A stretch of DNA of 64,000 bases from contig NZ_CP107995.1 in the NCBI RefSeq assembly GCF_036116635.1, positions 7,812,001 to 7,876,000 of the forward strand, written 5' to 3'. Shown here piece after piece: positions 16,119 through 24,445 of the stretch; position 1 is the first letter of the stretch; every line of letters starts with the position of its first letter. Source of the stretch: Amycolatopsis sp. NBC_00345. Lineage in GTDB: Bacteria > Actinomycetota > Actinomycetes > Mycobacteriales > Pseudonocardiaceae. A program made the position numbers and the translations under genes. Below the pieces are notes generated by a model. The model had not been told where the DNA came from. It made no database searches and saw only the letters and a list, made by a program, of their open reading frames with translations.

Positions 16119-17019
16119 GCGCCCCGGCGAGCCGCCACGTGCGTTCCCGGTCCGCCGTGCCGTTGAGGCCGGTCTGCGCGAAGAGGACTTCGGTGGCGCC
16201 GGCCTCGTAGTACTGCCGGACGCCCGCGGCGACGGTCTCCTCGTCGCCGATCAGCGCGAGCTGCGCGGCGTGGTCGACGCCCGCAGTGGCCAGCACCTTC
16301 TGGTAGGAGGGAATCGTCGAGTAGAACCCGAGCTCGGCGGCGGCGGTCTGGCGCACGGCGGCGACGTCGCCGGTCACGACCACCGGCACGGCCGCGATGA
16401 TCCGCGGCGCCGGGCGGCCGGCCCGCTCGGCGGCCTTTGTGAGCGTCGGCACGATTTCCTCGGCCAGCGTCCGCGGCCCGGCGAGGAAGGGCAGGGTGCC
16501 GTCGGCCAGCTCACCGGTCACGCGCAGCGCCTGCGGCCCCATCGCGGCGACGATGATCGACACGTCGGCGGCACCGGCGGCGTCGGCCGTGTGGACGTCG
16601 AGCGTTTCGCCGGCGAAGTCCACCGCCTCCCCGGAGAAGACCTGGCGCAGCACCGTGAGCTGCTCACGCAGGTGCCGGATCGGCGGCGGGTACTCGACGC
16701 CGTAGATCGGCTGGTGGAAGGCCTGCGCCCCGAGCCCGAGGCCGAGCGTGAAGCGTCCGCCGGTCGCGGCGTCGGCGGTGCGCGCGGCACTCGCCAGCAC
16801 AAGGGGGTGGCGCGGGTAGAGGGGCACGACCGACGTCCCAACCGCCAGCCCGGGCACCTCCCGCCCGGCGAGCCCGGCGAGCGCGATGGCGTCGTAGGAC
16901 AACGGCTGCTGCGAAAACCAGACAGACCCGACGCCGGCGTCAGCCGCCTGCCGCGCCTGCCCGATCAACTCGTCAACGCCGGCGGGCTGTCCCGCCGGCA
17001 GGGTGATCCCGATGGTCAT
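16099..17019 (-). CDS. LLM-class F420-dependent oxidoreductase
   Basis: This 306-residue protein is a luciferase-like monooxygenase-fold enzyme of the F420-dependent group. It opens TIGITLPAGQPAGVDELIGQ, continues with SVWFSQQPLSYD and GTSVVPLYPRHP, and has GRFTLGLGLGAQ, all typical. Such enzymes use reduced F420 or flavin to reduce or oxygenate small organics in the cytoplasm; the substrate is unknown. The ATG at 17017-17019 is chosen because it gives the family N-terminus; the frame is open further upstream without conserved sequence. It is convergent with the antiporter gene and overlaps it by 20 bases at their 3' ends, so both transcripts must read into each other unless terminated inside coding sequence. 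Confidence 0.9.
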   Translation of the reverse strand: MTIGITLPAGQPAGVDELIGQARQAADAGVGSVWFSQQPLSYDAIALAGLAGREVPGLAVGTSVVPLYPRHPLVLASAARTADAATGGRFTLGLGLGAQAFHQPIYGVEYPPPIRHLREQLTVLRQVFSGEAVDFAGETLDVHTADAAGAADVSIIVAAMGPQALRVTGELADGTLPFLAGPRTLAEEIVPTLTKAAERAGRPAPRIIAAVPVVVTGDVAAVRQTAAAELGFYSTIPSYQKVLATAGVDHAAQLALIGDEETVAAGVRQYYEAGATEVLFAQTGLNGTADRERTWRLAGALNSSGS

Positions 17020-17149
17020 GCATCCCACGGTATCCAGCTGTGGCAACGGTTTCCGGCTTCCCACCGCGTGGGACGCCGATGCGGCCATTCGCCGCGGCCC
17101 GCACGCTGGGGGCCCGACTTCCCGACGTCCCGACTCCCGAGGAGCGCTC

Positions 17150-17647
17150 GTGTCGCTGACCGATGTCATCGAAGGAACCCGCCAGGCCGTCAAAAGCGAC
17201 CCGCACAACGCGGCCGTGTCGTTCAGCGTGGCCAACGCACTGGTCCCGGGCACCGCGACCGTGGTCGACGTGCGGGTGCGCAACCACTCGCTGACCGTCG
17301 ACGAGCCACCTGCCCTCGGCGGCACCGACACGGCGGCGAACCCGGTCGAGTACGCGCTCGCCGCGCTGGGCTCGTGCCAGGTGGTCACCTACCAGTTCTG
17401 GGCCGCGCGCCTGGGCATCCCCCTGACCGCAGTCCGCGTAACCGTGGACGGCGACCTCGACCTGCACGGCTTCTTCGGCTTCTCCCACGCCACCCGCCCC
17501 GGCTTCGGCGACGTCCGCGTGTCCGTGGCCCTGGAGGGCCCAGCCGCGGCCGACCGCTACGAGGAACTGCGCCGCGCGGTGGACGAGCACTGCCCGGTCC
17601 TGGACCTGTTCCGCAACGAGACACCGGTGAGCACGAAGCTCGCTTGA
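17150..17647 (+). CDS. OsmC/Ohr-family peroxidase-like protein
   Basis: This 165-residue OsmC-fold protein should act in the cytoplasm as a thiol peroxidase or related redox protein. The two family cysteines are Cys76 (LGSCQVVTYQFWA) and Cys148 (DEHCPVLDLF), the pair that forms the catalytic and resolving thiols in Ohr/OsmC. The GTG at 17150 is preceded by GAGGAGCG. It is divergent from the LLM gene with a 130-base gap. Length and the NPVEYALAALGSC signature are normal for the general OsmC subgroup rather than Ohr proper. Confidence 0.9.
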   Translation: MSLTDVIEGTRQAVKSDPHNAAVSFSVANALVPGTATVVDVRVRNHSLTVDEPPALGGTDTAANPVEYALAALGSCQVVTYQFWAARLGIPLTAVRVTVDGDLDLHGFFGFSHATRPGFGDVRVSVALEGPAAADRYEELRRAVDEHCPVLDLFRNETPVSTKLA

Positions 17648-18307
17648 GGGTGGGGGCCGCTTGTTCGGGGCGGCTCTTCCGTTCAGGCTGGGCCATTCCG
17701 CAGACTCAGCCGACCAGGCCTGGCCTCTGGAGGCTCAGGCCGGCCTTTCCCCTTCGGACCAAGCCTTTCCAACTCAGGCTGGGCCTTTCCGGAGACTGCG
17801 CCGACCATCCTCGGCCTCGCTGGAGCCCCAGTCGTCCAGGCTGGGCCCTCCGTTCAGACCAATCCCGCCCGAAACTCAGCCAACCAGGCCAACCCCTTCC
17901 GGAACCGCAGCCGAACTCGCAACAAGCCGACGACCGTTTCCCGGCTTCCCCCGCTGTCCTTCACCCGCGACGCCCACCAACGCCGCGCAACATCATGGAA
18001 CGCCGCTTCAACCGCCTCAATAAGCTCCGCGCCAACGCAACCCGGTGCGAGCACCTCAGACCCGGCCCCATACTCATCCAGCTTCGAGACCACACCCCCA
18101 GCGCAAAATCACAGCCCCAGCAGCGCACACCCCCGCCACTCCACCGGGGGGACGGCCCCGCTGCCAGTCTACCGGCGGAGGGCGTGAAACCCGGCGCCCA
18201 GCGGAATCTGTGGACAACGGGCGCCGAAAGCGGGCGGCTGTGGACAAGTCGTGGCCAAAGAGGGGCCGAGAGGTCAAGCCGGGTGTAAAAGGCTCGCCAT
18301 CAAAGAA
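17648..18307. repeat. Non-coding, degenerate repeat-rich gap
   Basis: No convincing gene is visible. A segment of about 40 bases beginning TTCAGGCTGGGCC recurs about 91 bases later (near 17683 and 17774), and a partial third copy with CCAGGCTGGGCC lies near 17835. A minus-strand frame at 17854-18093 (79 codons, GTG start) has a protein-like appearance (GCVGAELIEAVEAAFHDVAR) but weaker third-position GC than real neighbours, and may be a decayed or foreign gene. Two DnaA-box-like nonamers lie at the right end. Confidence 0.5.
18209..18247. other. Pair of DnaA-box-like nonamers
   Basis: TGTGGACAA occurs at 18209-18217 and 18239-18247, same orientation, 30 bases apart. Its complement TTGTCCACA is the preferred DnaA box of high-GC actinobacteria. 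No dnaA or dnaN gene is in the window, so this is not the origin. Confidence 0.4.
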
Positions 18308-18338
18308 GCCCGCCACCGGCAGAAAACCAGTGGCGGGC
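18308..18338 (-). terminator. Intrinsic terminator of purA
   Basis: There are 9-bp arms (GCCCGCCAC / GTGGCGGGC) 15 bases past the purA stop. On the minus strand the stem is followed by TTCTTTGATG. Confidence 0.65.
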
Positions 18339-18352
18339 CCCAAAGAACAGGC

Positions 18353-19639
18353 TCAGACGAAATCGTGTCGCACGATGGTCTGCTCGCGGCCCGGGCCGAC
18401 GCCGATCGCGGAGATGCGGGCGCCCGAGAGTTCCTCCAGGCGTTCCACATAGGACCGTGCGTTGGCCGGCAGCTCTTCGAAGGTCCGGCAGGCCGAGATG
18501 TCCTCGAACCAGCCCGGCAGCTCCTCGTAGATCGGGATGGCGTGGTGCACGTCGGTCTGCGTCATCGGCATGTCGGCGGTCCGGAAGCCGTCCACCTCGT
18601 AACCCACGCAGACCGGCACCTTCTCCAGGCCGGACAGCACGTCGAGCTTGGTCAGGAAGTAGTCGGTGATTCCGTTGACGCGCACGGCGTAGCGGGCGAT
18701 CACCGCGTCGAACCAGCCGGTGCGGCGCGAGCGGCCCGTGGTGACGCCGAACTCGCCGCCCTGCTTGCGCAGGTACTCGCCCGACTCGTCGTCCAGCTCG
18801 GTCGGGAACGGGCCGGAGCCGACGCGCGTGGTGTACGCCTTCAGGATGCCCAGCACGGTGGTGATGCGGCCCGGGCCGATGCCCGAGCCCGCGCTGGCGC
18901 CGCCGGACGTCGGGTTCGACGAGGTGACGAACGGGTACGTGCCGTGGTCGACGTCGAGCAGCGTGCCCTGCGAACCCTCGAGCAGCACGGTCTCGCCGCG
19001 CTCCAGGGCCTGGTTCAGCTGCAGCCGCGTGTCCGCGATGCGGTGCGCGAACTTCTCGCCCGCGGCGAGCACCTCGTCGGCGACCTCGTCGGCGTCGAGC
19101 GCCTTGCGGTTGTAGACCTTCACCAGCACCTGGTTCTTGAACTCCAGGGCGGCTTCGACCTTCTGGCGGAAGATCTTCTCGTCCAGCAGGTCCTGCGCGC
19201 GGACGCCGACGCGGGCGATCTTGTCCTGGTAGCACGGCCCGATGCCGCGGCCGGTGGTGCCGATCTTGCGGCTCCCGAGGTAACGCTCGGTGACCTTATC
19301 GATGGCGACGTGGTACGGCATGATCAAGTGGGCGTCGGCCGAGATGAGCAGCTTGCCGGTGTCGACGCCGCGCTCCTCCAGGCCCGCGAGCTCGTCCAGC
19401 AGGACACCCGGGTCGACCACGACACCGTTGCCGATGACGTTGGTGACGCCGGGGGTCAGGATGCCCGACGGGATGAGGTGCAGGGCGAAGTTCTCACCAT
19501 TGGGCAGGACGACGGTGTGACCGGCGTTGTTGCCGCCCTGGTAGCGGACGACCCACTGGACTCGGTCACCCATCAGGTCGGTGGCCTTGCCCTTGCCTTC
19601 GTCCCCCCACTGGGCACCGATGAGCACGATGGCCGGCAT
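18353..19639 (-). CDS. purA: Adenylosuccinate synthetase
   Basis: This 428-residue enzyme converts IMP and aspartate with GTP to adenylosuccinate, the first committed step to AMP. The N-terminal signature IGAQWGDEGKGKATDLMG is complete, followed by GGNNAGHTVV (IMP and metal binding), GRGIGPCYQDK, and the GTP-binding TTGRSRRTGWFD. The ATG at 19637-19639 gives the exact family start; although the frame stays open upstream, that part is unrelated. It is transcribed singly and ends in a hairpin. The divergent neighbour (19739) and the DUF3151 and fba genes about 8-11 kb away recall the purA-fba neighbourhood of mycobacteria. Confidence 0.98.
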   Translation of the reverse strand: MPAIVLIGAQWGDEGKGKATDLMGDRVQWVVRYQGGNNAGHTVVLPNGENFALHLIPSGILTPGVTNVIGNGVVVDPGVLLDELAGLEERGVDTGKLLISADAHLIMPYHVAIDKVTERYLGSRKIGTTGRGIGPCYQDKIARVGVRAQDLLDEKIFRQKVEAALEFKNQVLVKVYNRKALDADEVADEVLAAGEKFAHRIADTRLQLNQALERGETVLLEGSQGTLLDVDHGTYPFVTSSNPTSGGASAGSGIGPGRITTVLGILKAYTTRVGSGPFPTELDDESGEYLRKQGGEFGVTTGRSRRTGWFDAVIARYAVRVNGITDYFLTKLDVLSGLEKVPVCVGYEVDGFRTADMPMTQTDVHHAIPIYEELPGWFEDISACRTFEELPANARSYVERLEELSGARISAIGVGPGREQTIVRHDFV

Positions 19640-19738
19640 GTGACACTCCAGGTGTTCGGCAACAGGGAAAAGTGTCCCCGGTGGGACACGGGTGGCGCTG
19701 GTAAATGCCGGTGCATGACTGTAACGGAGGTCGCCGGG

Positions 19739-20392
19739 GTGCGCGGAATCGTGGTGGCCTGCGGTGCTGATCAACACACGATCGCCGGCCTCGGCGACCA
19801 GCCCATGATCCGCGTCCCGAGCCGCCCGGGCAAGCCGGAAATCGACCCCTTGCTGGGCGAATACGACCGGCTGGTGATCACGGGGACGGACGCGGACCTC
19901 GCCGCCGTCGTAGTGCGGCTGCTGCGGAAGGACCGCGTCTCCGGCGTGTCGGTCGGTTTCGTGCCCACGGCCGCGGATTCGGCCGTCGCCGCGCTCTGGC
20001 GGCTGCCCGCGGACCCGGCCGAGGCCCTTGAACTCGCGCTGACGGGTGACGACGCCGCGGTCCCCCTCGTGCGCGAGGACAACGGCGGGGTGCTCGTCGG
20101 CCGGGCGACCCTGCGGGACGTCCACGGTCAGGGCTACTGCGACGAGACGGTCGCCTTCGACGGCACGGCCGCCACGATCGAGGTCTCGCCCGACGCTGCG
20201 GGCATTGCCGCGCGCGTCACCCGCGGCAAGCTGCTGAAACGGTCCACGACCCTGCGCGGGCGCGCGTTCCAGATCGGCTGCCACCCGACGTCGCTGGTCA
20301 GCGACGGTGTCCGCCATCCGCGTGAAGTGACGAAATGGACCTGGTACCGCCACATCGAGGACCTGCGACTGGTGCGACCAGCCGGAACGTGA
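19739..20392 (+). CDS. Conserved hypothetical protein divergent from purA
   Basis: This 217-residue soluble alpha/beta protein begins VRGIVVACGADQHTIAG and ends DLRLVRPAGT. It has no transmembrane segment or signal peptide and no motif I can assign. A GDXXD-like segment is absent; the most distinctive parts are RVPSRPGKPEIDPLLGEYDRL (about 25-45) and KWTWYRHIEDLRL near the end. The GTG at 19739 is preferred because GGAGG lies 8 bases upstream; an ATG at 19715 would add 8 residues but lacks a site. In Mycobacterium tuberculosis a protein of similar size (Rv0358) sits divergent from purA, so a positional orthologue is plausible, from memory only. Function unknown. Confidence 0.75.
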   Translation: MRGIVVACGADQHTIAGLGDQPMIRVPSRPGKPEIDPLLGEYDRLVITGTDADLAAVVVRLLRKDRVSGVSVGFVPTAADSAVAALWRLPADPAEALELALTGDDAAVPLVREDNGGVLVGRATLRDVHGQGYCDETVAFDGTAATIEVSPDAAGIAARVTRGKLLKRSTTLRGRAFQIGCHPTSLVSDGVRHPREVTKWTWYRHIEDLRLVRPAGT

Positions 20393-20501
20393 ACACGGGC
20401 CGTCTCGTAAAGGTCTGTTACATGTCACCCACAGGTGTTGCGAACGCCACTTCCGTGGTTAAAGGTGAATCCGTCCCCACACCTGACCCGGAGGCAGCAA
20501 T

Positions 20502-21140
20502 ATGCCTACAACGCGTACTGTTCGTAACTCCTTGACCATCCTGGCCAGCGCCGCAGTCCTCTCGGCGACGGTCGTCGGCGTAGCGAGCGCGACGCCGCCC
20601 GGCATCCCGTCGGCGGCGACGGCCAAGAGCGACCTGGCCGGGCTGACCGTGAAAGCCGACGGTTCGCAGGACGGCTACAGCCGCGACAAGTTCCCGCACT
20701 GGATCGACCAGGGCAACAGCTGCAACACCCGTGAGGTCGTGCTCAAGCGCGACGGCACCAACGTGCAGACCGGCTCCGACTGCGCGGCCACGTCCGGCAG
20801 CTGGTTCTCGCCCTACGACGGCGCGACCTGGACCGCGACGTCCGATGTGGACATCGACCACGTCGTCCCGCTGGCCGACGCCTGGCGCACCGGCGCGTCG
20901 GCGTGGACCACGGCGCAGCGGCAGGTCTACGCCAACGACCTGACCGACCCGCAGCTGATCGCCGTGACCGACAACGTCAACCAGCAGAAGGGCGACAAGT
21001 CTCCCGACCAGTGGAAGCCGCCGCTCACGAGCTACTGGTGCACCTACGCCGAAATGTGGGTGGCCGTGAAGGCGAAGTTCGACCTCACCGTGAACACCGC
21101 CGAGAAGGCCGCGCTGACCGACATGCTCGGACGCTGCTGA
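20502..21140 (+). CDS. Secreted HNH-family endonuclease (DUF1524/GmrSD C-terminal type)
   Basis: This 212-residue protein has a Sec signal peptide (about 1-30, cleavage near ASA-TPP) and a nuclease domain of the HNH/beta-beta-alpha-metal type. The catalytic core reads DIDHVVPLADAWRTGA (His120), followed by NVNQQKGDKSPDQW, the expected Asn and Lys positions. Four cysteines suggest disulphides outside the cell. It probably degrades extracellular DNA for nutrients or competition. GGAGG lies 7 bases before the ATG. It precedes the secreted chitinase gene by 149 bases on the same strand. Confidence 0.9.
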   Translation: MPTTRTVRNSLTILASAAVLSATVVGVASATPPGIPSAATAKSDLAGLTVKADGSQDGYSRDKFPHWIDQGNSCNTREVVLKRDGTNVQTGSDCAATSGSWFSPYDGATWTATSDVDIDHVVPLADAWRTGASAWTTAQRQVYANDLTDPQLIAVTDNVNQQKGDKSPDQWKPPLTSYWCTYAEMWVAVKAKFDLTVNTAEKAALTDMLGRC

Positions 21141-21277
21141 CCTGCGCGTTCACCGCCGGGACGGGACCGGGCACAACATCGGCCTGGGGTATCTGGGGTA
21201 GCCCCGGTCCGTCCCGGCGGGCGCACGGGCCGCGGCGACCTACTGACGGTGGTACCGCGAACACCGCCGGCGAATTT

Positions 21278-21291
21278 ATGGTCTGGACCAT
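21278..21291 (+). promoter_or_regulatory. DasR-type operator (dre-like) at the chitinase start
   Basis: ATGGTCTGGACCAT is a 6+6 perfect palindrome with centre TG and closely matches the TGGTCTAGACCA core bound by the GntR-family repressor DasR in Streptomyces. It overlaps the first possible start codons of the GH18 gene. It was recognised by eye and not tested. Confidence 0.65.
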
Positions 21292-22189
21292 GAAGAAGAT
21301 CGCTGCGGCCGGCCTGGCCGTGCTCCTGGTGCTTTTCGGCGCGGTGCCGGCTTCGGCCGCCACCGGGCGCAGAGTGATCGTTTACTACCAGACCATCTAC
21401 GACGGCAGCACGTACGTCTCGCCGCTGACGCTGACGCAGAACAACTCCGGCGTGACCGACGTGGTCGTCGGCGCGATCCACCTCAACGACGGCGGCGTCG
21501 TCCACCTCAACGACGACCCGCCGGACGCGGCGAAGTTCACGCAGCTGTGGCAGGACCTGGGCACGCTCCGCAGCCAGGGCGTGCACACGCTCGCCTTCGT
21601 CGGCGGCGCGGCGCAGGGCAGCTTCGAGAAGCTCGAGAACGACTTCGACACCTACTACCCGGTGCTGCGCAAGCTGATCCAGGACTACTCGCTCTCCGGC
21701 ATCGACCTCGACGTCGAGGAGCACATGTCCAACGCGGCGATGAACCGCCTGATCGACGCCCTGCGCGCGGACTTCGGCGCGGACTTCCTGATCACGCTCG
21801 CGCCGGTGGCCACCGAGCTGAGCGGCGGCGGCGGGCTGTCCGGCATGGACTACGACCAGCTCTACCGCGACCGCGGCGCGCAGATCTCCTGGTTCAACAC
21901 CCAGTTCTACTGCGGCTGGGGCTCGCTGCAGGACACCAGCGGCTACGACGGCATCATCGGCCGCGGGGTGGTCCCGGCGAGCAAGGTCGTCGCGGGGACT
22001 GTGACGAACCCGGCCAACTGCAGTGGTTACGTCGACATGCCGACGCTGCAGTCGACCGTCGGCAGCCTCGTGCAGAAGTACCCGGACTTCGGCGGCGTCG
22101 ACGGCTGGGAGTACTTCAACTCGCTGCCCGGCGGCACGGGCGCGCCGTGGCAGTGGGCGCAGCAGATCGCCCCGACGGTGAAGGCCTAG
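21290..22189 (+). CDS. Secreted GH18 chitinase-like glycosidase
   Basis: This 299-residue protein has a Sec signal peptide (KK, a hydrophobic core, ASA-ATG cleavage near 24) and a GH18 TIM-barrel domain. The catalytic strand reads GIDLDVE with Asp139, Asp141 and the acid Glu143; the first Asp of the DxxDxDxE consensus is Ser136. QFYCGW and GGVDGWEYFN on later strands fit GH18. It probably hydrolyses chitin or related beta-1,4-GlcNAc polymers. The ATG at 21290 is used; ATG 21278 adds four residues. No ribosome binding site is evident, so a leaderless transcript is possible. A dre-like operator overlaps the start, matching chitinase control by N-acetylglucosamine status. Confidence 0.88.
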   Translation: MKKIAAAGLAVLLVLFGAVPASAATGRRVIVYYQTIYDGSTYVSPLTLTQNNSGVTDVVVGAIHLNDGGVVHLNDDPPDAAKFTQLWQDLGTLRSQGVHTLAFVGGAAQGSFEKLENDFDTYYPVLRKLIQDYSLSGIDLDVEEHMSNAAMNRLIDALRADFGADFLITLAPVATELSGGGGLSGMDYDQLYRDRGAQISWFNTQFYCGWGSLQDTSGYDGIIGRGVVPASKVVAGTVTNPANCSGYVDMPTLQSTVGSLVQKYPDFGGVDGWEYFNSLPGGTGAPWQWAQQIAPTVKA

Positions 22190-22200
22190 GCGACAAAAGA

Positions 22201-22246
22201 CTCGTGAGTGTTTATGACGGTTCTAACCGTCATAAACACTCACGAG
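22201..22246. repeat. Dispersed palindrome, copy 2 (TTT variant), containing a stop codon
   Basis: Perfect 22-bp arms surround a CT centre. Arms begin CTCGTGAGTG and continue TTTATGACGGTT. It lies 11 bases past the chitinase stop. The right arm encodes the last seven residues (LVSVYDG) of the convergent FAD protein, and the TAG stop of that gene lies in the centre (22223-22225). Confidence 0.9.
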
Positions 22247-24127
22247 CTTCAGGATCTCCCGGGCCAGCGCGTCGTTCTGGCGGAACGACACGGCGTTGGT
22301 CCGGGGACGCGTGAACGCGCCGGCCGAGCGGATGCTGGTGTGCGGCCCCATCGCGAACCGGTGCGAGTGCACCGCGCCCGTGGCGTCGAGCAGGCGCGAA
22401 TCCTTGATGCGCGTCGCGATACGGCCGGACGGCAGGTGGTCACCGGACGGGTCCGGCACGGTCTCCTCGGACAGGAGGCCCGCGACGCGCATCTGCCGCA
22501 GCAGCTCGTCGGCGGCGCGGGGGATGCTCGGCTCCGGCAGGCGGGCCTCGATCAGCGTCCGGGCCGTCACGGTCTCCGGGAAGCTCGCGCTGGACGCCGC
22601 GAACGCGCCCGCCTCCTCGTCGGCCCTGACGAGCGTTTCCGCGCCCAGGAAGGAAACCAGCCCGGCGTCGGCCAGGGCCAGCAGCTCCTCCAGGCGGCGC
22701 GGCGGCGGCCCGCTGGCGTAGTACGAGAAGAAGCCGTGGAACCAGCCGTCCATTTCGGACACCTGCGACGCCGCGGACAGCCGGCCGGTGACCAGCAGCG
22801 CGGGCAGCTGGCCGACCACCGAGAGCAGCGCCATGAACGCGCCGAGGTCCGCGCTGTGGCGGACGTCCGCGCGCCGCGCGAGGTCGGCCTCCACGTACTC
22901 GCGCACGACCTTGCCGAACTCCTCCGCCGAATCGTAGTGTTTTCCGGCCAGCGGCCGGTCCAGCTTCTCCAGGTCGAGCCGGTCCTCGGCGTCCGGCACG
23001 GCGGCGGCGATCAGTGCGTCCATTTCGGACGTTCCCCAGCCGGTGTCCGCGAAGGAGTCCGCGAACACCGCGAAGTCCGTCCGCACCCGGTCGGGGTGGC
23101 CGGTGAACAGCTCGGTGTAGTACGCCCAGGCGAGTTCCTTCGCGATCAGCGGCCACACGTCGGCGCGGAAGTCGAGCGGGCCGGGGCGCTCGCCGAGCTT
23201 CCCGATCGCGTAGGAGTCGAAGAACCTGGGCAGCTGCAACGGTTTCCCACGCAGGCGGTAGCCGGTTTTCGCGTGGTACGGCACGCCGCGCCGTGAGCCG
23301 ACGTGCAGCACCGGCTCCGCGCCGCTCGGGTGGTAACGCAGGCCGCCGCCCGGCAGCTCCTCGAAGCGGCCGCCGCGGCCCTCCGTCAGCAGCAGCATGA
23401 GGTCGACGAACGCGAGCCCGAACCCGCGCACCAGCACGGGCTCACCCGGTGGCACGGCGGAGTAGTCGACGTCGGCGGTGTAGCCGGCCGGGTAGTAGGC
23501 CAGGTCGTGGCGCTCGGCGAAGTCCTGCAGCACCCGCTCGGCCGGGTCCGGCAGCGCGTCGAGGTGCCCGACGGTGAACACCACGGCGTCCGCGACCACC
23601 GGCTCCTCGACGTCCGCCAGCCACACCCGTTGCGGTGGCCCGTCTTCGACGCGCACGGCCGCGGCGCGGTGCTCCACCACCTCGATCCCGGGCGGCAGCT
23701 CGGCGAGCACCTTCCGGTAGAACCAGGTGAGGTACAGGCTCTGCAGCCGCCGGGTGGGGAAGTCCGTGCTGGCAAGCGATTCGAGTTCCGCGCGCAGGCC
23801 CGCGGGCACGTCCCAGCCGATGCGGCCGTCGCGCACCTGCCGGACCCACTCGATCAGCGACGGGCCGGGCCGCACCGGGCCCTCGATCAGCACGCTGTCG
23901 TCGGTGAACACGGTGACGTCCTCGGGCATCGAGTTCATCCGCAGCAGCGGCGACTGCTCGTAACGCCAGACCCGGCCCGCGCCCGGCGGGAACGGGTCGA
24001 TCAGGTGGACGACGAGGCGCCGCCCGCCGAGGAGTTCGGGGGCGTTGGCGGACAGCCGCTCCAGGACGCCGGCCCCACGAGGTCCGGCGCCCACGATGGC
24101 GAGCGTGAACGTCGCGAGATCGGTCAC
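22223..24127 (-). CDS. FAD/NAD(P)-binding protein, FAD_NAD_binding_9-like
   Basis: This 634-residue cytoplasmic flavoprotein begins with a Rossmann dinucleotide motif, LAIVGAGPRGAGVLERL (about 9-25), and has VVFTVGHLDALP and VLVRGFGLAFVDLMLLLTEG as the second nucleotide-binding and family-specific segments. Length and pattern match a large family of uncharacterised FAD-NAD(P)-binding proteins often found near biosynthetic or lysine-N-oxygenase-like genes. The substrate is unknown. It starts with ATG at 24127 and is divergent from the MFS gene. The final LVSVYDG and the stop codon come from the palindromic repeat at 22201-22246, so the natural C-terminus was probably changed by the repeat. Confidence 0.85.
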   Translation of the reverse strand: MTDLATFTLAIVGAGPRGAGVLERLSANAPELLGGRRLVVHLIDPFPPGAGRVWRYEQSPLLRMNSMPEDVTVFTDDSVLIEGPVRPGPSLIEWVRQVRDGRIGWDVPAGLRAELESLASTDFPTRRLQSLYLTWFYRKVLAELPPGIEVVEHRAAAVRVEDGPPQRVWLADVEEPVVADAVVFTVGHLDALPDPAERVLQDFAERHDLAYYPAGYTADVDYSAVPPGEPVLVRGFGLAFVDLMLLLTEGRGGRFEELPGGGLRYHPSGAEPVLHVGSRRGVPYHAKTGYRLRGKPLQLPRFFDSYAIGKLGERPGPLDFRADVWPLIAKELAWAYYTELFTGHPDRVRTDFAVFADSFADTGWGTSEMDALIAAAVPDAEDRLDLEKLDRPLAGKHYDSAEEFGKVVREYVEADLARRADVRHSADLGAFMALLSVVGQLPALLVTGRLSAASQVSEMDGWFHGFFSYYASGPPPRRLEELLALADAGLVSFLGAETLVRADEEAGAFAASSASFPETVTARTLIEARLPEPSIPRAADELLRQMRVAGLLSEETVPDPSGDHLPSGRIATRIKDSRLLDATGAVHSHRFAMGPHTSIRSAGAFTRPRTNAVSFRQNDALAREILKLVSVYDG

Positions 24128-24445
24128 CCGATCGAAGCTACGCCCGGCCAGGGCGCAGGCGGTCCGGGTCTCACAGTGCGGACGCGCTGGTCAGCCGGTG
24201 TGGCACAAACCACAAACCCGCCGTTCTCGTGATCGTGTCGGTGCGGAGCGCTATCGTCTGGACACTCGGAGAATTGCCTGTGACCCGTTGGATACCGGCG
24301 AAAGAACCTAGAGATTCACCAACAGTCACGAGACACTGACCTTGGCAACTCACGTTTTGTGATCGCGCCGTGACCAGTGGGTCCTAAGGTCACCGCCTGA
24401 TCACCAGTGCGGCACGGTCTGCACACGATGTCGGGGAGAACACGC
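24128..24445. promoter_or_regulatory. Divergent promoter region with an inverted repeat
   Basis: This 318-base gap separates the divergent FAD and MFS genes. No gene is visible. GTGACC (24370-24375) and GGTCAC (24388-24393) form an inverted pair flanking GGTCCTAA about 55 bases before the MFS start and could be an operator; TAAGGT there resembles a -10 box. Confidence 0.4.

Noticed and set aside
18209..18247. Chromosomal origin of replication
   Set aside because: Only two DnaA-like boxes are seen, there is no AT-rich unwinding region, and no dnaA, dnaN or rpmH gene nearby.
18251..20392. A 713-codon plus-strand frame spanning purA and the next gene
   Set aside because: Its first two thirds are antisense to purA, which has complete family motifs; only the final part from 19739 is a real gene.
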